Shown here piece after piece: positions 50,199 through 59,270 of a stretch of DNA of 64,000 bases. The notes beneath the pieces were generated by a model. It was not told the DNA's origin. It did not search any database and was given only the letters and a program-made list of their open reading frames with translations. The position numbers were made by a program, and so were the translations under genes. Each line of letters starts with the position of its first letter. The stretch's first letter is position 1. The DNA comes from Sphingobium baderi (lineage in GTDB: Bacteria > Pseudomonadota > Alphaproteobacteria > Sphingomonadales > Sphingomonadaceae), in the NCBI RefSeq assembly GCF_001456115.1, contig NZ_CP013264.1:2746501-2810500 (forward strand), given 5' to 3'.

Positions 50199-52619
50199 AT
50201 GGGAAGAACAAGAATATTGCGTTGCGCTTTGCTACTGTCATCCGCGGTAGTCGCGGTCCAGTCAGCGCAAGCGCAAGACAGTCAAACGCCACAGAATCGC
50301 GTTACAGGGGGTATTGAAGATATCGTCGTTACCGCGCGTCGCACGGAAGAAAATCTCCAGACCACCCCGGTAGCAGTCACCGCGCTTGGCGCGGAAGCGA
50401 TCAAGAACGCGCAGATTACGGACGCGGCGGCGCTGCAGAAAACCGCACCGGGCCTGTCCATCTCCACCGGCTCGGCCGGTGGCTCGGGCTTTGCCAATAT
50501 TTCCATCCGCGGTTCGGCCACGCTTAACCCTGGCACAGCGAACGATCCGGCAGTCGCTACCTATCTGGACGGTGTCTATATCGCGCGTCCGTCGCAGGGG
50601 TTGACTGATCTTATCGACATGCAACGGATCGAGGTATTGCGCGGACCGCAGGGGACGCTATTCGGCCGGAATACGACCGGCGGTGCCCTTAACATCATCA
50701 CCCGGGATCCCACGGGCGATTTCGAAGGCGAAGTGCGCGGTCGGATCGGCAATTATGGTCTGCGTAATGCAGGCGCCACGCTCAACGTCCCGATCATGGG
50801 CGAAGAACTCGCGATGCGCGTCGTCTATGAATTCACCGATCGCAACGGCTATGCCCGCAACAGCTTCACTGGACAGGACGTCAATGACCGCAACAGCCAA
50901 TATGTGCGCGGCAAGATCAAATGGGCGCCGGCGGACAGCGACTGGTCGGTCACGCTCGCAGGCGACTATAACAAGATCAAAGACCATGGGCAGTTTGTCG
51001 GGCTGAAGGATTTTCTGCCTACAGCCAACCCCGCCATCGGCGCTATCAACGCGCTGTTTCCGCTCTCCGCCTATCTTCATACCAAGGATAGCTGGTACAC
51101 CACCGCCAACCAGCAATTCATCAACAACTACACGACCGAAGGTAAGTATAGCGGCCGGAACAACGGCTATGATCGTCTGACCGCATCCGGCGGATCGTTG
51201 ACGGTTGAAGGGCGGCTGGGCGATATCAATGTCAAATCGATCACTGCCTATCGGTACAGCTTTTCCATCGGTCTGGGCGAACTCGATGGCACGCCGATCC
51301 AGATCCTGGCGGCGGAAAGCTATTATGGATCGAAGCAATGGTCCCAGGAACTTCAGTTCTCGGGCGATCTGACCGATCGACTCAGCTATATTTTCGGCGG
51401 TTACTATTCCAATGAAAAGGGCTCGGAGGCATCGCTCTCTCAGACCTTCGGAGTGCTTCAACCGCCGACCTCCACCAACAAGGGCTATGCCGAGAATCGG
51501 TCGGCTGTGCGGAATAAATCGACGGGTGTGTTCGGCCAGCTCTATTACGATATCACGGATCGGTTGAGCTTCACGGGTGGTCTTCGCTGGACCTGGGATA
51601 CGCGCGGTACTACATCGTTCAATCGTACCAGCATCAATCCCAGCGTCTGTGCGCCCGAACTGGTGGCCCAGCCCGACTTCCAGCCACCTTGCAGCTTGGG
51701 ACGGGTTGCGAAATTCAACTATCCTGCCTGGACGGCAGGGTTGGATTTCAAGGCGAACGACAATGTCTTCGCCTATATCAAAACCAGCGGCGCTGCCAAG
51801 GCAGGTGGTTGGAACCTGCGTAACGGGTCGGTCAACACGCCAGCCTTCGATCCGGAAAAGGTGAAGGACATCGAACTGGGCCTGAAATTGGAATCGGACG
51901 ATCGCCGCGCACGCGCCAACATCGCGATATTCTATTCCTGGCAGACGGGCGTGCAGCGTAATGCGGGCGCTGTGGTCAACGGCCTCACCACCCAATATCT
52001 TCTGAATGCCGGCGATCAGGACGTGTATGGCGCCGAATTCGAACTGACCGTGATTCCGTGGGAGGGCATGACGCTGGCCGGTAATGCAAGCTTGCAGGCT
52101 GGCAACTATCGCAGGGGCAGTTTCACCGAAACTCGTGCCATCGCAGGCGGCACAGGCGCGGACTGCGTCCCGAACCCGGCCAACCCGGCGGCTCCGTTAT
52201 GCATCGTGGATCGTAGCGGTGAAAATGTGCCACAGCTGCCCAAAACACAGGTCAACATCAGTGCGAATCAGGTGTTTCCGCTGGGATTTGGGGAACTGGC
52301 GCTGCACGCGAACTATTCCTATGTCAGTAGCCAGTGGTTTGACACGACGACGGCTGACCCGCGGGAATCCGCTGCAACTATCGCAGCTCTCACCCGGCAG
52401 AACCAGTTGGGTCGCATTGATGGTTATGGCCTGCTCGACGGACGGGTTTCAGTCACGCTGAACGAACCTGATCTGGAAGTCTACGCCTTCGCCAAGAACA
52501 TCACCGGCAAGAAGTATACGACCCGGTCATTCAGCAATCTCTATTCCAGCCTCGGGGTGGCATTCGAATGGATCGGTCAGCCCTTCACCTGGGGGGTAGG
52601 CACGACCTTCCGGTTCTGA
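50199..52619 (+). CDS. TonB-dependent outer-membrane receptor (2)
   Basis: 806 aa from ATG 50199 (GGGAGAG six bases upstream). Signal peptide MGRTRILRCALLLSSAVVA ending near AQA-Q, TonB box IEDIVVTARR, plug (TTPVAVTALGAEAIKNAQI, VLRGPQGTLFGRNTTGGALN) and a barrel ending in WGVGTTFRF with terminal Phe. Monocistronic by layout: a remnant upstream and a convergent P450 downstream. Of the same broad group as receptor 1. Ligand unknown; the nearby oxidative genes suggest a hydrophobic small molecule, as inference. Confidence 0.93.
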   Translation: MGRTRILRCALLLSSAVVAVQSAQAQDSQTPQNRVTGGIEDIVVTARRTEENLQTTPVAVTALGAEAIKNAQITDAAALQKTAPGLSISTGSAGGSGFANISIRGSATLNPGTANDPAVATYLDGVYIARPSQGLTDLIDMQRIEVLRGPQGTLFGRNTTGGALNIITRDPTGDFEGEVRGRIGNYGLRNAGATLNVPIMGEELAMRVVYEFTDRNGYARNSFTGQDVNDRNSQYVRGKIKWAPADSDWSVTLAGDYNKIKDHGQFVGLKDFLPTANPAIGAINALFPLSAYLHTKDSWYTTANQQFINNYTTEGKYSGRNNGYDRLTASGGSLTVEGRLGDINVKSITAYRYSFSIGLGELDGTPIQILAAESYYGSKQWSQELQFSGDLTDRLSYIFGGYYSNEKGSEASLSQTFGVLQPPTSTNKGYAENRSAVRNKSTGVFGQLYYDITDRLSFTGGLRWTWDTRGTTSFNRTSINPSVCAPELVAQPDFQPPCSLGRVAKFNYPAWTAGLDFKANDNVFAYIKTSGAAKAGGWNLRNGSVNTPAFDPEKVKDIELGLKLESDDRRARANIAIFYSWQTGVQRNAGAVVNGLTTQYLLNAGDQDVYGAEFELTVIPWEGMTLAGNASLQAGNYRRGSFTETRAIAGGTGADCVPNPANPAAPLCIVDRSGENVPQLPKTQVNISANQVFPLGFGELALHANYSYVSSQWFDTTTADPRESAATIAALTRQNQLGRIDGYGLLDGRVSVTLNEPDLEVYAFAKNITGKKYTTRSFSNLYSSLGVAFEWIGQPFTWGVGTTFRF

Positions 52620-52728
52620 GCCTGAGCAGCACCGGCGGTGCTTCGTCAACATCGCCGGCGTTTGCTGACAATGATGCGGGGATCATCACTGCCTCCGCTG
52701 ATTGAAATGTCCGATCATGCAAATGACC

Positions 52729-52755
52729 TGCCCGGGATGATGTTCATCCCGGGCA
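52729..52755. terminator. Perfect 12-bp inverted repeat between convergent genes
   Basis: TGCCCGGGATGA (52729-52740), loop TGT, TCATCCCGGGCA (52744-52755): twelve perfect pairs with a 3-base loop between the TonB receptor and the convergent P450. Probably a bidirectional transcription stop; there is no T-run, so the assignment is by position and stability. Confidence 0.55.
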
Positions 52756-52836
52756 GCCTCATGTGGCCGAGCGCGGCGCAAAGCGGAGGTCGCTGAATTA
52801 CCCCGGCACGCACTGCGACGCGCCGGGATCGAAGGA

Positions 52837-54132
52837 TCAGGCGTCCCAGATAGCGTGGACCGCGTCCGCGCCGCGCATGTGCATGCCACGGATAACCGGA
52901 TGCGGATGTGCAGGGTCGAGCCGCAGATTTGGGAAATCGAGCAGCAGGTCCAAAGCCACTGCCATTTCCATACGGGCGATATGCATGCCCATGCAGATGT
53001 GCGGGCCGAACCCGAAGCTGAGCAGCGGCCGCATAGGCCTTTCCAACCAGAAGTCGTTCGGACGCTCATAGGTCGACGGATCGCGGTTCGCCGCTCCGAT
53101 CGACAAGGTGACCGCAGTGCCCTTGGGAACGGTCACGCCGCACACTTCCATGTCCTGCGCCGCGATGCGGGCTAGGTTGGTTGCGACCGGATCAAGGCGC
53201 ATCGATTCTGTAATGGCTTTGTTGATCAGGCTGCGGTCGGCACGCACTTTTTCCATCGCTTCGGGATTTTCGAACAGCATGATCAGCAGGTTCGCGAAAC
53301 TCCGGCTTGTCGTCTCCGCCGCCGCGAGTAGCAGCATCCGAACGAAACCGGTAATTTCCTCGTCCGTGAAGCGTTGGCCTTCGAGTTCGACATTCTGCAT
53401 GAAGCTGATCAGGTCTTCGCGCTCGTCGCCCGATGCCCGGCGGGCGCGGACGATGGGCAGCACATGATCGAACAGTTGCTGACCGGCATCCATAGCGGCC
53501 GGTCCGGTAACCGCCAGCTTGGCGGGATCGATCTGTGGCCCGCTCAATATGCGTAGGGCCCAACTGGCGAATTTCATGACCGTGTCGCCATCCCCGTCAT
53601 CGGGAAAGCCAAACAACGCGTAGACGACCCGCACAGGGAAGGGCAAAGCAAGTTCGCGAACCAGGTCCGCGCTCCCCTTGGGCCGGAGTTTGTCGGTATA
53701 CTCGCGCTGAATGATGGGGCGCATCATCGTTTCCTGCAGGCGGGCGATAACCGGCATGGCAAAGGCCGGAGCCAGCAGGGCGCGATATTTCTTGTGTTCT
53801 TCGTCATCCATGCCGGTGAGAAGGAGATTGTCGACCGCGGCGCCGAAGCCGTCGGCCATGATATAGCTTTTCCAGTTGGTGGAATCGCGCAGGATCGCGT
53901 GTACGTCGGGATAGCGGAAAACGGTCATGACCGGACGGCCACTGCCGGCATAGTCGGCCTGGCTCGGCACCCCGAAGCGGGCGAGGATGTCACCATCCAT
54001 GACCGGCTCCTCCTCGCGGAGTTCTGCGAGCATGGGATAGGGATTGGCAGGGCCGGTGCCGCTGTAGGTTTCGCTCACCATAAGGAAATCATGCGCCATC
54101 TCGTCCAGATTGGTCGCTGCTTCTTCGTTCAT
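52837..54132 (-). CDS. Cytochrome P450
   Basis: 431 aa from ATG 54132, with GGAG 7 bases before; earlier in-frame starts lack one. Bacterial class I type: I-helix LLLAAAETTSRS (acid-alcohol pair E-T), ExxR as ESMR, heme ligand motif FGFGPHICMGMHIA with C380, and a soluble N-terminus. Monooxygenase that would need a ferredoxin and reductase; neither is adjacent. Convergent with TonB receptor 2, divergent from the PrpD-like gene (245-bp gap). Confidence 0.94.
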   Translation of the reverse strand: MNEEAATNLDEMAHDFLMVSETYSGTGPANPYPMLAELREEEPVMDGDILARFGVPSQADYAGSGRPVMTVFRYPDVHAILRDSTNWKSYIMADGFGAAVDNLLLTGMDDEEHKKYRALLAPAFAMPVIARLQETMMRPIIQREYTDKLRPKGSADLVRELALPFPVRVVYALFGFPDDGDGDTVMKFASWALRILSGPQIDPAKLAVTGPAAMDAGQQLFDHVLPIVRARRASGDEREDLISFMQNVELEGQRFTDEEITGFVRMLLLAAAETTSRSFANLLIMLFENPEAMEKVRADRSLINKAITESMRLDPVATNLARIAAQDMEVCGVTVPKGTAVTLSIGAANRDPSTYERPNDFWLERPMRPLLSFGFGPHICMGMHIARMEMAVALDLLLDFPNLRLDPAHPHPVIRGMHMRGADAVHAIWDA

Positions 54133-54377
54133 TACAATCTCCACCATAGCGGCCTTTGCTCGTCCCCGCGGTCGGGGCATGGGGCCTTTCCTTGGATGCG
54201 GAATCGGTCCGCGCCTCCTATCTAGCGATATAGGCGAAATCTTCTCGGAAACGCGTGCCTAATGCATTTCCAGCCTTTCCGCGATAGTTTGTCGCTGTGA
54301 GGACAGCAAAATTCGATCGCAAGATGGGTTCCTGTTCTAATGCCGTCCCAAAGCGGATCGGACAGGAGAGACATCCC

Positions 54378-55808
54378 ATGAGCGGGGCGCAGCAAGCAAT
54401 CGAGTCAATTCTTATAGGCGGCCCCGAAAATGGTTCCGGGCGGAGCCCCGAGGCGACCATCGCAGCATGGGCAAGCAGCCTCTGCTATGAGGATCTGCCC
54501 GCCGATGTCGTTGCCGGGATGAAATTGTTGCTGCGTACGATCATCGGCACGGCGGTCGCTGGCGCGACGGCGGACGGGTGCGAAGATGTGGTGGCGCAGG
54601 TCATGGAATGGGGAGGCACGACGGAGGCTTCCATCTGGTTCCACGGCGGGAAGGTTCCAGTTCACGCAGCGGCACTGGCCAACAGCACCATGGCGCGCGC
54701 GCTCGACATTTGTGACTTTGCTGTGCCTGGGCAGCATATCGGCAGCAGCCTCGTGCCCGTGGTGCTGGGCATGGCCGAACGGGTGGGCGGGGTAAGCGGA
54801 CGCACACTGATCGCAGCCATGACTGCCGGTTCAGAGATCGCAATCCGCTTGGGGCATGTGGCGCGGCTGGACGGCTTCGATCCCACCGGAGCTTGCTCGA
54901 TCTTCGCGCCGACGATTGCCGCGGGCCGCATCCTCGGTCTCACCGAAAAGCAGATGGCCAATGCGCTGGCGCTCGCTTTCAACAAGGCGGGCAGCAGCTT
55001 CCAGAGCAATGTCGACGCCTCGCTCGCCGTGCGGGTCATCCAGGGTTTCGTGTCGCAGGATTCCGTCATCTGCGCCCAACTCGCCCAACGCAACATCACT
55101 GGCCCGAAAAACTGGCTCACCGGCATATGGGGCTATTATCATCTATTCTGCAAAGATGCGCGCAACGATTCCCTCCTGCTCGGCGGGCTGGGTGAGCAGT
55201 GGTTCGCGCGCAATTTCGGTTACAAGACACGCCCTCAATGCGGCGCAACCATCTCCAGCACCGATGCCGTCATGGATCTGTTGAAGGCCCATCCCTTCGA
55301 ACCGGAGGATGTCGACCGGATCGACATTCACATGGCGGCTGAAGGGCCGTGCAGCCTCGTCGGATCGGGCTTCGAGTTGGGTGACAATCCGCAGGTCAAC
55401 GGCCAGTTCAATGTCCGCTATTGCGTGGCCAACGCCATTGTACGCAAAACCGTTCGGCTTGCCCATTTCACCAACGAAGCAGTTGCCGATCCCCAGGTTG
55501 GCGCGCTGGCGCAGCGCATCCATACTCACCTGACCCCGGAATTGATGGAAGGTCGCGTCGAGCTTGCCGCACGCGTTGCGGTCGAGATTCGTTTCCAGGA
55601 CGGACGCATTCTAACCTGCGGAGCAGACGGGCCGTCGGGCATAGGCGCCAAGGCCAAGACCGAAGAGCAGCATCTTACCGACTTCCATGAGCATGTGAAT
55701 TATGGCGGTAAGCCGATCGCCAAAGATACCGCAAACGCCATCGTTTCGCAGATTTCCCGTCTGGAAGAGATGGAGGATGTTCGTGACATCTTGTGCCTGT
55801 TGACCTGA
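54378..55808 (+). CDS. MmgE/PrpD family protein
   Basis: 476 aa from ATG 54378 (GGAGAG upstream). Two-domain family that includes 2-methylcitrate dehydratase, cis-aconitate decarboxylase and others: STMARALDICDFAVPGQHIGS (STMARALDICDF), GSEIAIRLGHVAR, TGACSIFAPTIAAGRILGL and GYKTRPQCGATISS-type text are recognisable. No other methylcitrate-cycle gene lies here, so the actual reaction is open, probably a dehydratase, decarboxylase or isomerase acting on a degradation intermediate. Followed after 137 bp by the GntR-type regulator. Confidence 0.85.
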   Translation: MSGAQQAIESILIGGPENGSGRSPEATIAAWASSLCYEDLPADVVAGMKLLLRTIIGTAVAGATADGCEDVVAQVMEWGGTTEASIWFHGGKVPVHAAALANSTMARALDICDFAVPGQHIGSSLVPVVLGMAERVGGVSGRTLIAAMTAGSEIAIRLGHVARLDGFDPTGACSIFAPTIAAGRILGLTEKQMANALALAFNKAGSSFQSNVDASLAVRVIQGFVSQDSVICAQLAQRNITGPKNWLTGIWGYYHLFCKDARNDSLLLGGLGEQWFARNFGYKTRPQCGATISSTDAVMDLLKAHPFEPEDVDRIDIHMAAEGPCSLVGSGFELGDNPQVNGQFNVRYCVANAIVRKTVRLAHFTNEAVADPQVGALAQRIHTHLTPELMEGRVELAARVAVEIRFQDGRILTCGADGPSGIGAKAKTEEQHLTDFHEHVNYGGKPIAKDTANAIVSQISRLEEMEDVRDILCLLT

Positions 55809-55945
55809 CGTCAACAAGTCGCCGCCGAAAACACTCCGCGATGCAGCTGCGGCAGACAGAAGAAAGGAGACATAGAAGAGCTATTCCTGATAAGGATCAT
55901 GCCAATAAAGGCGGCAAATATTCTTGAGGGGAGGGTGGCATACAG

Positions 55946-57178
55946 GTGCATTTTGATTGGCCGAAGCTTTACGCCTCGGTGTTGGGACGTCCCGTCCAGG
56001 AAAAGCTGGCCCAAGGCGCTGCCCGGCTGATTGAGCATGATATTCGCGCGGAGAAGCGTCGCGCCGGCGAGGTGCTGGGCGGCAGTGACGAAATTGCCCG
56101 ACGATATGGACTCGCGCGCGAAACGCTGCTGGGCGCTGTCCGGTTGTTGGAAGATCAGGGCATAGCCCGCATGCGGCGTGGCCCCGGTGGCGGACTCATG
56201 GTTCTGGAGGAGAGCCATGCGACCTTAACCCGCTTTCTCGCCGAATATTTTCTGATCCGCGGCATTACATCGGTGCAACGCAAAGAAGCTGAACATGCGG
56301 TTGCGTTGCTCAGTCAGGCTGCGGGGACTGGGCCAAGTGACAGCGAGGACTATAGTAGCGGTTATTCTTATGCACTGTTGACGCGCGGGCTGGATTATAA
56401 ATCACCTGCTGCTGAACCCAATGGCGTTTCTAAAATCAGCCGAGTGTTGCGGCCTTTCGTGGATGCGCTCGAAATTTTGGAGCAGTGGGAAGATCCGCCT
56501 CGCCCGTCAGCGCTCAACGAGGGCAGTCTCGCTATTCTGGTCGCCCGTTTGTTGGCGGACGAAGTGCGGCGCCTGCGTGAGCGCGGCGAAGAACGGCTGG
56601 GCTCGGAAGCGGAACTCACGGAGCGGATTGGCGTGAGCCGTCAGGTATTGCGGCAGGCAGTGCAGATGCTCGAAACCCGCGGCGTATTGATCTGCCGCAG
56701 GGGCCGGAGCCGTGGCGTGGAGATCAGGCTCGAGCATGCACGGGATGCAATCGAACGCATTACTCAACACTACACTCGTTTGGATGTAGGCGCGGCCGAG
56801 TTTCGGCCTATCCTCTCCCTAATCGGCCGGCTCAATCGCCACGTCATGGGGATGCGTACTGAACCCGGCGATTTTACGGGGTTGAGGCGGATGATTGCGG
56901 AACAGGACTGGACAGACGCAAACGGGCATGTCCGGCGCATTCATATGGAATGGCGGATGATCGACAACCCGGTACTCAGTCTGATCGAACAATCACTCGC
57001 GGCGTATCGCGCCTGCAAGGCGGGCAAGGTCGCCATGGACAATGCTTATGACGTAGACCGCCTGAAGGCCTGGTCAGAAGAATATCTGGAAAGCCTTGCA
57101 GTCGGCGACCTTGCGGCCGCCGACCAGGTTTATTGCGCGATCCATGGCTATGCCGACCGGGTACTGGGGCGTTACTAA
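55946..57178 (+). CDS. Transcriptional regulator with two GntR winged helices
   Basis: 410 aa, GTG start at 55946 with GGGGAGGG about 11 bases upstream. Two separate GntR-type winged helix-turn-helix domains: residues about 20-87 (SDEIARRYGLARETLLGAVR and RRGPGGGLMVLE) and about 192-261 (EAELTERIGVSRQVLRQAVQ, then RRGRSRGVEIRLE). They are joined by about 100 residues of unassigned sequence and followed by a helical C-terminal 150 residues that could be a degenerate FCD-like domain. Its stop overlaps the convergent hydrolase stop. Likely regulates the PrpD unit and/or the hydrolase operon. Confidence 0.82.
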   Translation: MHFDWPKLYASVLGRPVQEKLAQGAARLIEHDIRAEKRRAGEVLGGSDEIARRYGLARETLLGAVRLLEDQGIARMRRGPGGGLMVLEESHATLTRFLAEYFLIRGITSVQRKEAEHAVALLSQAAGTGPSDSEDYSSGYSYALLTRGLDYKSPAAEPNGVSKISRVLRPFVDALEILEQWEDPPRPSALNEGSLAILVARLLADEVRRLRERGEERLGSEAELTERIGVSRQVLRQAVQMLETRGVLICRRGRSRGVEIRLEHARDAIERITQHYTRLDVGAAEFRPILSLIGRLNRHVMGMRTEPGDFTGLRRMIAEQDWTDANGHVRRIHMEWRMIDNPVLSLIEQSLAAYRACKAGKVAMDNAYDVDRLKAWSEEYLESLAVGDLAAADQVYCAIHGYADRVLGRY

Positions 57179-59268
57179 GCGGCTGCTCCGGTGACGACGA
57201 CACGCACGCGAGCCAGATTGGGGATACGCAAGTAGGGCGTAGATACGTCGCCTTGCCGATGAGCCGTCACGCGGACAGTCACGAAATAGGTTCCCGGCTT
57301 GTCATAGCTGTGACGCCGCTCATAGCTTCCACTTGCCGCCGTCCCGTCCACGCTTTCTTCCGCAGCAAGGAACCGGCCGGTCCCGTCGAAATCCCATTCG
57401 ACTGCCACGATGGTGCCTTGCCCGGCCGGCACTTCAGCCATAGCTGAAATGGTAAACTCTGCGCCGACGGCGACTTCGGCGCGTGCGGCTTCCTCTATGC
57501 TTGCGGAAACCACCGGCTGGATGCCGCCGCGTTTGGAAGCTGCGGCTGGCAGGGTGAGTTTTCCGCCCGTGTAGCTATAGGCGCTATCGGGCGGAGCAAT
57601 CCCTCGTTCGACCCAGGCGACGAGATCGGCCAGGCCCTGTTCGATAATTCCCGAATAATCGATCAGGCGTGAGGTGGGAGAGGGGACGATGCTTGGCGGC
57701 AGAAAGGCTGGGGGGATATGCTCGGCATTTTCTACCCATTGCAGGCGGAAATTTTCGGGCATTCCGTAACGGGCAACGCCTTCGGCATAAAGGATCGCCT
57801 GATCCGGCCATAGGGACGTGTCGTGCGTATGCTGCATGTAGAGCAGTTTGCCCTTGAACTGCGCGGAATAATGTCCGCCAAAGGGACTGGGGACAGTGAT
57901 ACGGGGCCGCTGGGGAAACATGGGACTACCATCGACGATGACCTGGTCAAAACCCTTTTCGCCGTCGATGACATGGTGCCTGTGCCAATAGCAATATGCG
58001 AGATAGGCGTCATTATCGACTTCTACCTGATCGCCCGGCCGGACCCCTTCCGCCTTTGCATTTCCGTCGGCACCAAAGCCGTCGAGCAATAGCGTATCAC
58101 CGAATACGCCCGTCACGAAAAGCTGACGCCCGGCAGCCTCGCCGCTCAGTATGCGGACAGATGCACCGGGAAGATAGCCGGAAGGTTGTTCGGCCAGCCG
58201 GATAGCAATCTGCCGGTCCGGCGGGGACATGATCGCCATGAAGGAACTCGCCTCCATGGCCGCCGGGCCGCCAGCATGGACCTCGGCAGCGATGTCGGCC
58301 GCGGTGCGGGGCTGGTCCACGCCAGTCTTGAACCGCACAATCCGGTCGCCTTCGAAAAGGTGCGGCTGGTCATGTCCCGCATAACCCGGCTTGCTCCAGA
58401 AATCAGGGGTATAGCCAGGATCCTGACGTGCGAATTCTGCTGCGTTCCAGCACCACATGGCGGCCTGACCCATGGGTTGGGCAATCATATATTCCGCGCC
58501 TCGGGGAAAACCGAGACGATATAGATCGGCCAGTGCTTCCCGCTCATGCGCGTTCAGCCCCTCGAACGGATTGCCGCTGCCTCCCGGTTCGGTCGCATCA
58601 ATGACATTGGCAAGCTTGTCGCGGAGCAGGCGACGAACATTGAACATGGCGCCGAAACCCGTGGGCTGCACGCTTTCAATCGCCTCATCCGCTTTCCCTG
58701 GAGCGATGGGGCCGCCGCCCATGAAAGGCAGGGCGCCATCATAAATGTCGGGCGCATTTTCCAGACACAAGGGGGATCGGCGTGCGCCGCCACTCCCGCC
58801 ATAGACATAGCCATGATGCGGCACTTCGCCATAATGATGCTTGGCGAGATGTTTGGCGAAACGCGCCGATTCCGCGCTGGCCCGCCAGCCATAGAGGCCC
58901 GGATCGTCGCCTGCGCGCTGATCAAGGTCATTGCCGATATGACCCTGATTGGATTCCAGCATATAGCCGCCCAGACGAAAGGCACCGGGAACTCCGCCGA
59001 GCACGCCTGCCAGCGGTCCGACGAAAGCGAATTCAGTGCCACCCAGTCCACCGCCTAGCGGCTGGAAAAAGCGCCCTCGATAAACATCCTTTTCGGGAAA
59101 GTAGATCGCGAACCGGGTATCGCTATTCTCAAATCCGCCATGAACATAGCGATGCGGCAATGGATCGGTCCGCATCTCGTCCGCGTCGATGAAGGGTTTG
59201 CCAAAATAGGCGTCGGTCGGGACATAGCTATTGATGGCTTGTGTCGTTGCTTCGAGAGTTCCAGCCAT
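57175..59268 (-). CDS. Alpha/beta-hydrolase-like protein with C-terminal PKD domain
   Basis: 697 aa. The N-terminal half resembles tannase/feruloyl-esterase-type hydrolases: RFFQPLGGGLGGTEF, YVYGGSGGARRSPLCLENAP with S159 in a GxSxG elbow, and a likely His in QWVENAEHIPP near 550. No Cys-Ser/His-Cys pair as in true tannases. About residues 600-690 form a PKD-type beta domain (VEWDFDGTGRF, then HSYDKPGTYFVTVRVT). There is no signal peptide, although PKD domains normally work outside the cell. Starts 2 bp after the amidase stop; last gene of its operon. Specific substrate unknown. Confidence 0.72.
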   Translation of the reverse strand: MAGTLEATTQAINSYVPTDAYFGKPFIDADEMRTDPLPHRYVHGGFENSDTRFAIYFPEKDVYRGRFFQPLGGGLGGTEFAFVGPLAGVLGGVPGAFRLGGYMLESNQGHIGNDLDQRAGDDPGLYGWRASAESARFAKHLAKHHYGEVPHHGYVYGGSGGARRSPLCLENAPDIYDGALPFMGGGPIAPGKADEAIESVQPTGFGAMFNVRRLLRDKLANVIDATEPGGSGNPFEGLNAHEREALADLYRLGFPRGAEYMIAQPMGQAAMWCWNAAEFARQDPGYTPDFWSKPGYAGHDQPHLFEGDRIVRFKTGVDQPRTAADIAAEVHAGGPAAMEASSFMAIMSPPDRQIAIRLAEQPSGYLPGASVRILSGEAAGRQLFVTGVFGDTLLLDGFGADGNAKAEGVRPGDQVEVDNDAYLAYCYWHRHHVIDGEKGFDQVIVDGSPMFPQRPRITVPSPFGGHYSAQFKGKLLYMQHTHDTSLWPDQAILYAEGVARYGMPENFRLQWVENAEHIPPAFLPPSIVPSPTSRLIDYSGIIEQGLADLVAWVERGIAPPDSAYSYTGGKLTLPAAASKRGGIQPVVSASIEEAARAEVAVGAEFTISAMAEVPAGQGTIVAVEWDFDGTGRFLAAEESVDGTAASGSYERRHSYDKPGTYFVTVRVTAHRQGDVSTPYLRIPNLARVRVVVTGAAA

Positions 59269-59270
59269 GA

